Shown here piece after piece: positions 1 to 5,255 of a stretch of 5,306 nucleotides of DNA. The notes beneath the pieces were generated by a model that did not search any database, was not told where the DNA came from, and saw only the letters and a program-made list of their open reading frames with translations. The DNA comes from Alphaproteobacteria bacterium (GTDB taxonomy: Bacteria; Pseudomonadota; Alphaproteobacteria; Rhizobiales; Aestuariivirgaceae). A program made the position numbers and the translations under genes. Numbering within the stretch: the first letter of the stretch is position 1; each line of letters begins with the position of its first letter. Location of the stretch: positions 1 to 5,306 of the forward strand of contig JAHEJE010000211.1 in assembly GCA_024639035.1 (NCBI GenBank), given 5' to 3'.

Positions 1-429
1 GTCGGCGAGGTTGTGGTGACCAATTTCAATCCCGCCTACCCGATGATCCGCTTCGGCACCGGGGATCTGTCGGCGGTGCTCGCCGGACCGAGCCCGTGCG
101 GGCGCACCAACATGCGCATCAAGGGCTGGCTGGGCCGCGCCGACCAGACGACCAAGATCAAGGGCATGTTCGTTCACCCGTCACAGGTTGCCGAAATCGC
201 CCGCCGCCACGGCGGCCTCGGTCGCCTGCGCCTTGAAGTTACCCGCGACGGCGAACGCGATGTCATGGCCCTCAAGGTCGAAACCGATGACCGCTCGCCC
301 GGCCTGCAGGACGCGATAGCCGCCACCATGCAGGCCGTCTGCAAGCTCAAGGGAAGTGTCGTGCTTGTCGACCCCGGCGCCCTGCCCAACGATGGCAAGG
401 TGATCGACGACCAGAGAAGTTACGAATAA
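1..429 (+). CDS. Phenylacetate-CoA ligase-like adenylate-forming enzyme, C-terminal fragment
   Basis: Partial gene: the frame is open from base 1 and ends at TAA 427-429, giving the last 142 residues. Early in the fragment is IRFGTGDLS, the conserved 'R-x-G-T-GD' segment of ANL-superfamily enzymes, followed by GRADQTTKIKGMFVHPSQV, the hinge and start of the small C-terminal domain typical of PaaK-type ligases. Near the end, LPNDGKVIDDQR matches the family's closing motif, whose lysine normally contacts the adenylate. Enzymes of this family activate an aryl or acyl acid with ATP and join it to CoA in the cytoplasm. The substrate pocket lies outside the window, so the substrate cannot be named; PaaK paralogues beside branched-chain amino-acid ABC transporters are common in alphaproteobacteria and often not true phenylacetate enzymes. 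It converges on the DM13 gene with 26 bp between stops and no clear terminator. Confidence 0.88.
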   Translation, partial: VGEVVVTNFNPAYPMIRFGTGDLSAVLAGPSPCGRTNMRIKGWLGRADQTTKIKGMFVHPSQVAEIARRHGGLGRLRLEVTRDGERDVMALKVETDDRSPGLQDAIAATMQAVCKLKGSVVLVDPGALPNDGKVIDDQRSYE

Positions 430-455
430 CAATCGGTCGCCGCACTGCAAGCCTG

Positions 456-830
456 CTACCTGATCGTCGCAACCCCTAGGGGCACCGCATACTTCTTGCA
501 CCAGATGATCACCTGTTTGGCCTTCTCCAGCGCCGGAGTTGCGGTGATTGAATAGCTCTGCCCGCCCTTGTTGTTCCGCAGCACCGCCAGCAGTCCGCCC
601 TTGGCCGGCGACGACCCGTTGCCAAGCGCGACATAAGGGTCCGGCGCCCCATCGAGAAAGAAGTTTCTGCCGAGCTTCACGGTGATCTTGCCGCCGGACT
701 TGGTGACTGTCGCCGTGCCCTTGGTGACATGTCCCGAAGCACCCGAAAACGATCCGCTGCCCGCCGCCGCCGGCGTCGCGACAAGGCACAGTCCCAAACC
801 CAGCCCCATCAAGAATTTACGATCCACCAT
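456..830 (-). CDS. Exported DM13-domain protein
   Basis: Protein of 124 residues. Residues 1-23 form a signal peptide (MVDRKFL, a hydrophobic GLGLGLCLVA core, then a TPAAA/G cleavage site), so it is probably periplasmic or cell-surface. The mature part, about 25-124, reads as one DM13 domain: GSFSG...HVTKGTATV at the front, a DAPDPYVALG-like segment at 60-70 (GAPDPYVALG), and VIIWCKKYAVPLGVATI at 107-123 with Cys111, the near-invariant cysteine of the family. DM13 has been proposed to take part in extracellular electron transfer or redox chemistry, but the role is not established and I infer none here. The frame stays open upstream to 935, but ATG 830 is chosen because it has AAAGGAAAC just upstream and starts the signal peptide. 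It lies downstream of the DUF302 gene in the same direction, 167 bp apart, so it may have its own promoter. Confidence 0.85.
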   Translation of the reverse strand: MVDRKFLMGLGLGLCLVATPAAAGSGSFSGASGHVTKGTATVTKSGGKITVKLGRNFFLDGAPDPYVALGNGSSPAKGGLLAVLRNNKGGQSYSITATPALEKAKQVIIWCKKYAVPLGVATIR

Positions 831-833
831 GCT

Positions 834-842
834 GTTTCCTTT
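834..842 (-). promoter_or_regulatory. Shine-Dalgarno deciding the DM13 gene start
   Basis: On the minus strand AAAGGAAAC precedes ATG 830; the AGGA core is 6 nt from the start codon. No comparable site supports the upstream in-frame starts, and those would put about 35 non-signal residues before the signal peptide. Confidence 0.7.
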
Positions 843-913
843 CGAACACGATTGCAGTGAACAGACACCGGGCCGTGCACGAATGAACCGTGAAACGCCC
901 GACCTCGCGGCAA

Positions 914-943
914 GTGTTACCCCCACAGCCTGCACACATCCAA
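914..943 (-). promoter_or_regulatory. Possible promoter for the DM13 gene
   Basis: On the minus strand, TTGGAT (938-943) and TAACAC (914-919) are spaced 18 nt apart and lie about 85-110 bp upstream of the DM13 start. The match to the -35 and -10 consensus is modest, and chance matches of this quality are common. It is offered because the 167-bp gap to the DUF302 gene is long for a simple operon. Confidence 0.2.
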
Positions 944-997
944 ATCACAGCTCGGTGGGCTGAAGTTTATTTGTCGTGAAGCCGAACCAGGAACCGA

Positions 998-1456
998 TCA
1001 GTTCTCCAGCGCCTTGGTGGTCAGCGCCTTGACCGCGGCCGACATCTTCTCGATCACCCCGTCGGCCCCGGCCAGGGCATAGACCTGGTTGAGTTCCGCC
1101 GGATTGGTAATTGCCAGCCAGACCTTGCCGTCGGCATCTTCCCAGGCCATCGCCTTCATCGGCAGATCGAATCCGGCCTCGCGGTTGATCAGCATCAGCG
1201 GTGTGCCCAGCTTGGGATTGCCGAACAGCATCAGCTCGGTCGGCGGCAAGGTCTCGCCCACCGATGCCGCACCGGCCGCGTGATCGATCCGGGCGAAAAT
1301 GGTGATGCCCTTTTCCTTCATCACCGTTTCGAGCCGGTCCAGCGTCGTCTTGGCATCATATGGGCTTGCCATCTTCAGCATGCCGCCGGCCGCCGCGGGC
1401 ACCACCATGCCCACCAGGGCAACCAAGGTAATAAGTGTCTTTTTCATTGTCGCCAT
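998..1456 (-). CDS. Exported DUF302-domain protein
   Basis: Protein of 152 residues. MKKTLITLVALVGMVVPAAAG at residues 4-24 is a signal peptide with an AAA/G-type cleavage site, so the mature protein is likely periplasmic. The rest is a DUF302 domain: S31-P32-Y33 followed by a helix with 'TLDRLETVMKEKGITIFARIDHA' character at 38-60, then the family core ELMLFGNPKLGTPLM (74-88), AGFDLPMKAMAWED (94-107) and GKVWLAITNP (110-119). DUF302 is a small alpha/beta fold of unknown biochemical role. ATG 1456 has AAGGAAA (1464-1470) 7 nt upstream, so it is preferred to ATG 1447, which is 16 nt away; the choice changes only three residues. The gene is divergent from the methylenetetrahydrofolate reductase-like gene and precedes the DM13 gene, suggesting but not proving a shared envelope function. 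Confidence 0.87.
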   Translation of the reverse strand: MATMKKTLITLVALVGMVVPAAAGGMLKMASPYDAKTTLDRLETVMKEKGITIFARIDHAAGAASVGETLPPTELMLFGNPKLGTPLMLINREAGFDLPMKAMAWEDADGKVWLAITNPAELNQVYALAGADGVIEKMSAAVKALTTKALEN

Positions 1457-1582
1457 TCCATCGTTTCCTTACCCGTCTTTGTGCCCGGCGTGGGTTTGCA
1501 GTCGCCACACAGGACATGCGAGCCGCAGCCATGAATTGCAGGTATATCAAACGCCCTGATTCGGTTATTGTCGCCGCCGGCC

Positions 1583-1598
1583 TATCTTGGACAAGATA
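1583..1598. promoter_or_regulatory. Inverted repeat, candidate operator upstream of the reductase gene
   Basis: TATCTTG-GA-CAAGATA is a perfect inverted repeat with 7-bp arms around a 2-bp centre, ending 60 bp before the reductase ATG and lying in the divergent spacer. This size and symmetry fit a dimeric repressor site. It overlaps plausible promoter parts: TTGGAC at 1587-1592 could be a -35 with GATTTA at 1611-1616 (18-nt spacing), or CAAGAT at 1592-1597 could be a -10 with TTGTCG at 1568-1573. Either placement would let a bound protein block transcription. ArsR-family methionine-cycle regulators (SahR/SamR) are known to bind AT-rich palindromes near metF-type genes in proteobacteria; assigning this site to one of them is inference. 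Confidence 0.5.
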
Positions 1599-1658
1599 TC
1601 GCCTGACGACGATTTAGCAAACGCTGACTGCACGTTAGCTGTAAATTAGGGGGAAGGT

Positions 1659-2555
1659 ATGGCAACGTTTGAAGGAAAACTCACTGCCGGCGAGTTTGTC
1701 ATCACGGCTGAGGTCGTGCCGCCGGTCGCGGCTTCGTGCCAAATGCTGCTGGACCGCGCCAAGCCGCTCGACGGTCTGGTCGATGCCATCAACGTCACCG
1801 ATGCCGCCAGCGCCCGGCCGGCGATGTCGAGCCTGGCCGCCGCGGCCCTGCTCGCCGCCAGCGGCCGCGAACCCATCCTGCAACTGACCTGCCGCGACCG
1901 CAACCGCATCGCCATTGTCAGCGACCTGCTCGGCGCCGCCGCCCAGGGCGCCCACAACCTGCTGATCCTGCATGGCGACGACCCCAAGGCCGGCGACATG
2001 CCGGACGCGACACCCGTGCACGATTTCGACTCCAAAACCGTCATGTCGGTGGCCCGCGACATGCGCGACGAGGCCCGACTGCCCTCCGGCCGCGATCTTG
2101 CCGAGGCGCCGCATTTCTACATCGGTTGCGCCGATGCCCCGTTTGACGTACCGGACGATTGGACGCCGGCCGGCCTCAGCGCCAAGATCGCGGCCGGCGC
2201 CCAGTTTGCCCAGACCCAGTTCTGTTTCGATCTGGCGATCGCCGAACGCTATTTCGCCGCCCTCAAGCGCCATGGCATCACCGACCGGTTGAAATTCGTC
2301 GTTGGCATCGGTCCCCTGCTGTCGGCCAAGCAGGCCCGGTTCATGGACCACAACCTGTTCGGCGTATCGATCCCTCCGGCCATCATCGAGCGCCTCGACA
2401 GCGCCAGCGACCAGAAAGCCGAAGGCCGGGCGATCTGCGCCGAACTGATCGCCGGCCTCAAGGCCATCGACGGCATTTGCGGCGTCCACATCATGGCGCC
2501 CATGCAATCGAGCACCGCCATCGCCGAGACGATTGCCATGACCGGTTTGCGATGA
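1659..2555 (+). CDS. metF: Methylenetetrahydrofolate reductase-like protein
   Basis: Protein of 298 residues, close to the 296 of E. coli MetF. MetF reduces 5,10-methylene-THF to 5-methyl-THF in the cytoplasm, using an FAD-containing TIM barrel, and so supplies methyl groups for methionine synthesis. Landmarks align along the whole length: ITAEVVPP (15-22, Glu18 matching the catalytic Glu28 of E. coli 'FEFFPP'), NVTDA (45-49), LQLTCRDRNR (75-84, 'HLTC'), LILHGDDP (102-109, Asp107 matching Asp120 of 'LRGDLP'), GAQFAQTQFCFD (180-191, matching 'AITQFFFD') and VGIGPL (215-220, 'PGILP'). The C-terminal HIMAPM (277-282) differs from the E. coli 'HFYTLN', so it is a divergent member and could be a paralogue with another C1 partner. 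The start has the purine-rich AGGGGGAAGG just upstream. Its stop overlaps the transporter start, implying co-translation. Confidence 0.8.
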   Translation: MATFEGKLTAGEFVITAEVVPPVAASCQMLLDRAKPLDGLVDAINVTDAASARPAMSSLAAAALLAASGREPILQLTCRDRNRIAIVSDLLGAAAQGAHNLLILHGDDPKAGDMPDATPVHDFDSKTVMSVARDMRDEARLPSGRDLAEAPHFYIGCADAPFDVPDDWTPAGLSAKIAAGAQFAQTQFCFDLAIAERYFAALKRHGITDRLKFVVGIGPLLSAKQARFMDHNLFGVSIPPAIIERLDSASDQKAEGRAICAELIAGLKAIDGICGVHIMAPMQSSTAIAETIAMTGLR

Positions 2556-3481
2556 GCCGGCACGGCCGTGGGCTCATCTACGGATTTCTCGCCGGCGTGT
2601 CGCTCAGCCTTGGTGGGCTGATCGTCAGGTTGCTCAGCGACCAGACCACGATCTGGCAGTTCCTGAGCTGGCGCAGCTATGCCTTTGCCATTCTCATGTT
2701 CTCGATTGCCATCTGGCAGGCCGGTTCGCTGCGTACGCTCGGCAGCGAGACCCGTACCGTCGGCCTGATGACGATCCCGATTGCCCTGGTCGTCGGCCTC
2801 GGCCAGATCTGCTACATTCTCGGGCTTCAGAACACCCTTGTGGCCAACGTCACCTTCATCGTCGGTTCTGCCCCGATCTTCGCCGCCTTTGCCGCCTGGG
2901 CCATTCTCGGCGAAAGATTAACCCTGCGCGGCGGCCTTGCTCTGGTTTCGGCCACTGCCGGAATAGCCATAATGTTCGGCACCGGCATCGGCGGCGGCCA
3001 TTTGGTCGGCAACCTGTTTGCCGTCGGTGCATTGGCGGCCTATGTCGCCTATGTCATCCTGCTCCGCATCTCCCGCCAGGCCAACACCTTCGTGGCGTCC
3101 GGCTTTGGCGGTCTCATCGGACTGGCGGTCGCCGCGGGCATGGCCGGCGGGGCGCTGACCATTCCGCCCGCCGATTTGCTGCTGGCACTATGCTCCGGCA
3201 CGTTCCAGGTCGGTGCCGGTTTTGCCCTGGCCACCATGGCCACCAGGCTGATCCCCACCGCAGAGGTCACCTTGTTGATCATGATCGAAGCGGTCCTCGG
3301 TCCGATTCTGGTCTGGATCGTCGTTTCGGAGACCATCCCTTTGGCGACCCTGATCGGCGGCGCGGTGATCCTGATCAGCGTTGCCGCCTATGCCGGCTTT
3401 GCCTTGGCCGACGATCGCCGCCGGTTCCGCACCCTGCAATACGCCCGCTCACGCGCCGCCGGCGAACGCCGCCTGCCGTGA
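2552..3481 (+). CDS. EamA-family (DMT superfamily) transporter
   Basis: Protein of 309 residues with about ten hydrophobic helices (roughly 8-28, 33-55, 70-90, 97-117, 126-144, 151-171, 180-200, 207-229, 238-258, 263-285) and a basic cytoplasmic tail (288-309). This is the usual size and plan of DMT transporters with two EamA repeats. The first repeat closes with AAWAILGERLTLRGGLALV (113-131), the family hallmark; the second has the matching ...VSETIPLATLIGGAVIL (258-274), with Glu260 in the place of Glu121. The family moves amino acids, nucleosides, metabolites or S-adenosylmethionine across the inner membrane, and sequence alone does not give the substrate. ATG 2552 overlaps the reductase stop in ATGA, and no strong Shine-Dalgarno is present, so translation is probably coupled to that gene. 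The open frame runs upstream to 2159, but that part lies inside the reductase gene. Its last 33 bp overlap the convergent gene. Confidence 0.88.
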   Translation: MSRHGRGLIYGFLAGVSLSLGGLIVRLLSDQTTIWQFLSWRSYAFAILMFSIAIWQAGSLRTLGSETRTVGLMTIPIALVVGLGQICYILGLQNTLVANVTFIVGSAPIFAAFAAWAILGERLTLRGGLALVSATAGIAIMFGTGIGGGHLVGNLFAVGALAAYVAYVILLRISRQANTFVASGFGGLIGLAVAAGMAGGALTIPPADLLLALCSGTFQVGAGFALATMATRLIPTAEVTLLIMIEAVLGPILVWIVVSETIPLATLIGGAVILISVAAYAGFALADDRRRFRTLQYARSRAAGERRLP

Positions 3482-4156
3482 GACCGTATTGTTGAGCGCC
3501 ACCAGATTGCGCCGCAACTGTTTGGCAAACGCCAATTCGAGCATGTCTCGAACATCGCTTCTCGACTTCAGAAACGACCGCAGTTGCTCCGCCTCGATTG
3601 CGAAATACAACGACGGCATGGTCAGCACCACCGTGCCGCTGGCGGGCTCGCCGGTCAGGCAGGTGACCTCGCCGACAAACGAATGCCTGCGCACCAGCGC
3701 CACCAAATGGTTCCCGGATTCCACAAACGCCTCGCCTTCGGCCAGATAGACCAGATGCGTAACCGGCTGGTGCTCCTCGGTGAGCACGGTTCCCTGTTCG
3801 CCGCTGATCCAGAAGCCCAAATTCAACAGCGCCCGGGCATGCTCCTTCGGCATATCGGGCAGCACCGCACTGAGCAATGACAACTCCTCAGGCGAGAACT
3901 TGAGCCGCCGGTACAGCAGATAGAGCCGCGTGATGCCGACGATGGAAATCGAAATCCACGAAATCTGGATGATCGCCGACGACAGATTGAAGTCCTGAAC
4001 GAGGCTGATCAGCACGCAAGATGCCGCAGCCAGATTTACTGAGGCATAAGCATAACCTTGCCCTCGCAAGAACCCGGCCTGCAACGCCGCATAGGACCCA
4101 AGGTACAACGCCACCCCGGCAATGCCGATGGCATTGTAGAAATCCACTCCACCCAT
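3449..4156 (-). CDS. Membrane-anchored cyclic-nucleotide-binding-like protein (CBU_0592-type N-terminus)
   Basis: Protein of 235 residues in two parts. Residues about 5-84 contain three hydrophobic helices (7-28, 37-54, 60-83) with DFYNAIGIAGVALYLGSYAALQ and NLAAASCVLISLVQDFN, resembling the small CBU_0592-type membrane domain. Residues about 90-220 look like a cyclic-nucleotide-binding beta-roll with a C-terminal helix: GTVLTEEHQPVTHLVYLAEGEAFV, then FVGEVTCLTGEPASGTVVL. The phosphate-binding cassette keeps Gly162-Glu163, but Ala172 occupies the place of the arginine that holds the cyclic phosphate (compare 'GELALIYGTPRAATV' in PKA). Binding of cAMP or cGMP is therefore doubtful. No DNA-binding or catalytic domain follows, so it may sense something at the membrane or act as a structural module. 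ATG 4156 is chosen over GTG 4180 because of GGAGGA 9 nt upstream. The 3' end overlaps the transporter gene. Confidence 0.82.
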   Translation of the reverse strand: MGGVDFYNAIGIAGVALYLGSYAALQAGFLRGQGYAYASVNLAAASCVLISLVQDFNLSSAIIQISWISISIVGITRLYLLYRRLKFSPEELSLLSAVLPDMPKEHARALLNLGFWISGEQGTVLTEEHQPVTHLVYLAEGEAFVESGNHLVALVRRHSFVGEVTCLTGEPASGTVVLTMPSLYFAIEAEQLRSFLKSRSDVRDMLELAFAKQLRRNLVALNNTVSRQAAFAGGA

Positions 4157-4165
4157 ATCGCTCGG

Positions 4166-4171
4166 TCCTCC
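4166..4171 (-). promoter_or_regulatory. Shine-Dalgarno deciding the start of the cNMP-like gene
   Basis: GGAGGA on the minus strand lies 9 nt before ATG 4156. The alternative in-frame GTG at 4180 would add eight residues (GTG-coded Met to Asp) and has no such site, and the Shine-Dalgarno would then sit inside the coding region. Confidence 0.7.
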
Positions 4172-4178
4172 GCCGGCC

Positions 4179-4208
4179 ACTGTGCTGGCCGCATCAACCG
4201 GCTGTCAA
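4179..4208 (-). promoter_or_regulatory. Possible promoter for the cNMP-like gene
   Basis: On the minus strand a perfect -35 hexamer TTGACA (4203-4208) is followed after 18 nt by CACAGT (4179-4184), a three-of-six match to the -10 consensus. Transcription would start near 4172 with a leader of only about 16 nt. A 6-bp-arm inverted repeat, CGGCCA-ctgtgc-TGGCCG (4174-4191), overlaps the -10 region and could be an operator or only GC-rich chance. Confidence 0.3.
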
Positions 4209-4232
4209 CACCAATCTGCTGCGTCATCGTGT

Positions 4233-4238
4233 TATCAT
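4233..4238 (+). promoter_or_regulatory. Possible -10 element for alkB
   Basis: TATCAT matches TATAAT at five of six positions and lies about 70 bp before the alkB start in the divergent spacer. I see no good -35 at the right distance, so this is a weak call. If used, transcription would begin near 4245 and the palindrome at 4258-4269 would lie in the leader. Confidence 0.25.
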
Positions 4239-4257
4239 GTTTGCTCGGCGCCACCTG

Positions 4258-4269
4258 TGGCAATTGCCA
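4258..4269. repeat. 12-bp perfect palindrome TGGCAATTGCCA upstream of alkB
   Basis: TGGCAATTGCCA reads identically on both strands and ends 40 bp before the alkB ATG, in non-coding DNA between divergent genes. It could be an operator for alkB or for the divergent gene. It does not resemble the direct-repeat SOS box of alphaproteobacteria (GTTC-N7-GTTC), so LexA control is not indicated. No regulator can be named from sequence. Confidence 0.4.
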
Positions 4270-4309
4270 TAAGCAGATTGAAAACACGAGGGAATCGGAA
4301 CTTCAGAAT

Positions 4310-4942
4310 ATGACCGGAATACCCGGACTGCAGTATCTTCCCGGCTTTCTGGATCCCGGCGCGCAGCAGGCACTGGTGGCCGACGTGCGCGCCGCGGTCG
4401 CCGCATCGCCGCTCTACACACCGACGATGCCGCGAACCGGGCGTCCATTCTCGGTGCGCATGACCAACCTGGGGTCATTGGGCTGGGTGTCGGACATCAG
4501 CGGATACAGATATCAGCACCGCCATCCCGTTACCGGACATCCCTGGGCACCGATCCCCGCCCGCCTGCTCGCTATCTGGACCGAGGTCGCATGCTACGAC
4601 TTCCCGCCGCAGGCCTGCCTGGTCAACCACTACACCCGGTCAGCCCGGATGGGCCTGCATCAGGACAAGGACGAAGACGCCCTCGATGCCCCGGTGGTCT
4701 CGGTCTCCCTCGGCGACACGGCGGTGTTCCGGATAGGCGGCATAGACCGCAGGGACAAGACCCGATCATTCAAACTGTCGTCCGGAGACGTAGTGGTACT
4801 GGCCGGTGAAGCAAGGTTGCGCCATCACGGGATCGACCGGATCATCGCCGGTTCGTCGTCGCTGCTGAAGGACGGCGGCCGCATCAACCTGACGATGCGG
4901 CGCGTCACTGTGCCAGATCACATTACTCGCAACCGGCCCTAG
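4310..4942 (+). CDS. alkB: AlkB-type DNA/RNA dealkylating dioxygenase
   Basis: Protein of 210 residues, close to the 216 of E. coli AlkB. This Fe(II)/2-oxoglutarate-dependent enzyme oxidatively removes alkyl groups such as those of 1-methyladenine and 3-methylcytosine from DNA or RNA. All key parts are present: CLVNHYTRSARMGLHQDKDE (103-122) with Asn107 and Tyr109 (2-oxoglutarate side) and the iron ligands His117 and Asp119; RHHGIDRI (171-178) with the third ligand His173; and RINLTMR (191-197) with Arg191, Asn193, Thr195 and Arg197 as in the E. coli 'RYNLTFR'. The LGSLGWVSDISGYRY segment (54-68) matches the substrate-lid region. The open frame extends upstream to 4058, but those residues have no family similarity and overlap the divergent gene; ATG 4310 is followed directly by the usual 'LQYLPGFLD' beginning. 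Its Shine-Dalgarno is weak (GGAA, 9 nt away). No ada gene is adjacent. Confidence 0.95.
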   Translation: MTGIPGLQYLPGFLDPGAQQALVADVRAAVAASPLYTPTMPRTGRPFSVRMTNLGSLGWVSDISGYRYQHRHPVTGHPWAPIPARLLAIWTEVACYDFPPQACLVNHYTRSARMGLHQDKDEDALDAPVVSVSLGDTAVFRIGGIDRRDKTRSFKLSSGDVVVLAGEARLRHHGIDRIIAGSSSLLKDGGRINLTMRRVTVPDHITRNRP

Positions 4943-5241
4943 CCCGGCCAGCCGTTCAGCCCGGCGTTGTTGTGACAGGCCCGCTTGGAGGAAAACCCTT
5001 CCGAAGCGCGACCGACCTGGCGGCCGTTGCTGGCGAATGCCCGCCAGCGATGCTCGCCGCGCTTGTCGGTATAGAATTCCCACTTGTCCTTGGCGCCATC
5101 CCGGTTTGCGTTCTTCTCGCAATCCTTGCGCCCGTTGTAACCCTCCGAGGACGCCCCGATGATCCTGCCGTTCGACGCCCGCTTTCGCCACCGCCACTCA
5201 CCCTTCTTGTCCTGGTAGTACTCTGTCTTGCCGTCAGCCAT
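4939..5241 (-). CDS. Tandem-repeat DUF1508 (UPF0339/YegP-like) protein
   Basis: Protein of 100 residues made of two consecutive DUF1508 repeats. Repeat 1 (about 7-46) reads EYYQDKKGEWRWRKRASNGR then IIGASSEGYNGRKDCEKN; repeat 2 (about 55-94) reads EFYTDKRGEHRWRAFASNGR then QVGRASEGFSSKRACHNN. Both keep the signature 'D-K-x-G-E-x-R-W-R' and 'A-S-N-G-R ... SEG' elements. Size and two-repeat plan match E. coli YegP (110 residues). The proteins are small and soluble, and their role is unknown. ATG 5241 is chosen because GGGGAGGA lies 6 nt upstream and the first repeat begins soon after; the in-frame ATG at 5289 would add 16 unrelated residues. The gene converges on alkB and shares the CTAG at 4939-4942 with it. 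Its promoter should lie in or just beyond 5256-5306, where I see no convincing match. Confidence 0.88.
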   Translation of the reverse strand: MADGKTEYYQDKKGEWRWRKRASNGRIIGASSEGYNGRKDCEKNANRDGAKDKWEFYTDKRGEHRWRAFASNGRQVGRASEGFSSKRACHNNAGLNGWPG

Positions 5242-5247
5242 TCGTTG

Positions 5248-5255
5248 TCCTCCCC
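5248..5255 (-). promoter_or_regulatory. Strong Shine-Dalgarno deciding the DUF1508 gene start
   Basis: On the minus strand GGGGAGGA is placed 6 nt before ATG 5241. This is the strongest ribosome-binding site in the window and rules against the longer in-frame start at 5289. Confidence 0.75.

Noticed and set aside
473..482. Palindrome CCCCTAGGGG near the convergent end of the ligase and DM13 genes
   Set aside because: It lies inside the DM13 coding region, has no loop and no T-tract, so it is not a convincing terminator.
831..935. 35-codon upstream extension of the DM13 gene
   Set aside because: It would bury the signal peptide inside the protein, and a good ribosome-binding site supports ATG 830.
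1435..1617. Small plus-strand open frames in the divergent spacer (1435-1617, 1299-1559)
   Set aside because: They mostly overlap the DUF302 gene antisense, lack ribosome-binding sites and resemble no family.
1635..2507. Long antisense open frame (290 codons) across the reductase gene
   Set aside because: The translation is low-complexity, rich in Gly, Arg, Ala and Asp, resembles no family, and mirrors the high-GC codons of the sense gene, which has full MetF landmarks.
2159..2551. 131-codon upstream extension of the transporter frame
   Set aside because: It lies wholly inside the reductase gene, is Arg/Pro/His-rich without hydrophobic helices, and the normal EamA beginning follows ATG 2552.
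3460..3471. Hairpin CGGCG-AA-CGCCG at the convergent transporter/cNMP-like gene ends
   Set aside because: It has a 2-nt loop, no T-tract on either side and a GC-only stem in GC-rich coding DNA; too weak for a terminator call.
4058..4309. 84-codon upstream extension of alkB, including a lipoprotein-signal-like stretch (IVLSCLLGATC)
   Set aside because: It overlaps the start of the divergent gene, AlkB enzymes are cytoplasmic and begin near 'LQYLPGFLD', and the hydrophobic stretch sits in the middle of the extension rather than at an N-terminus.
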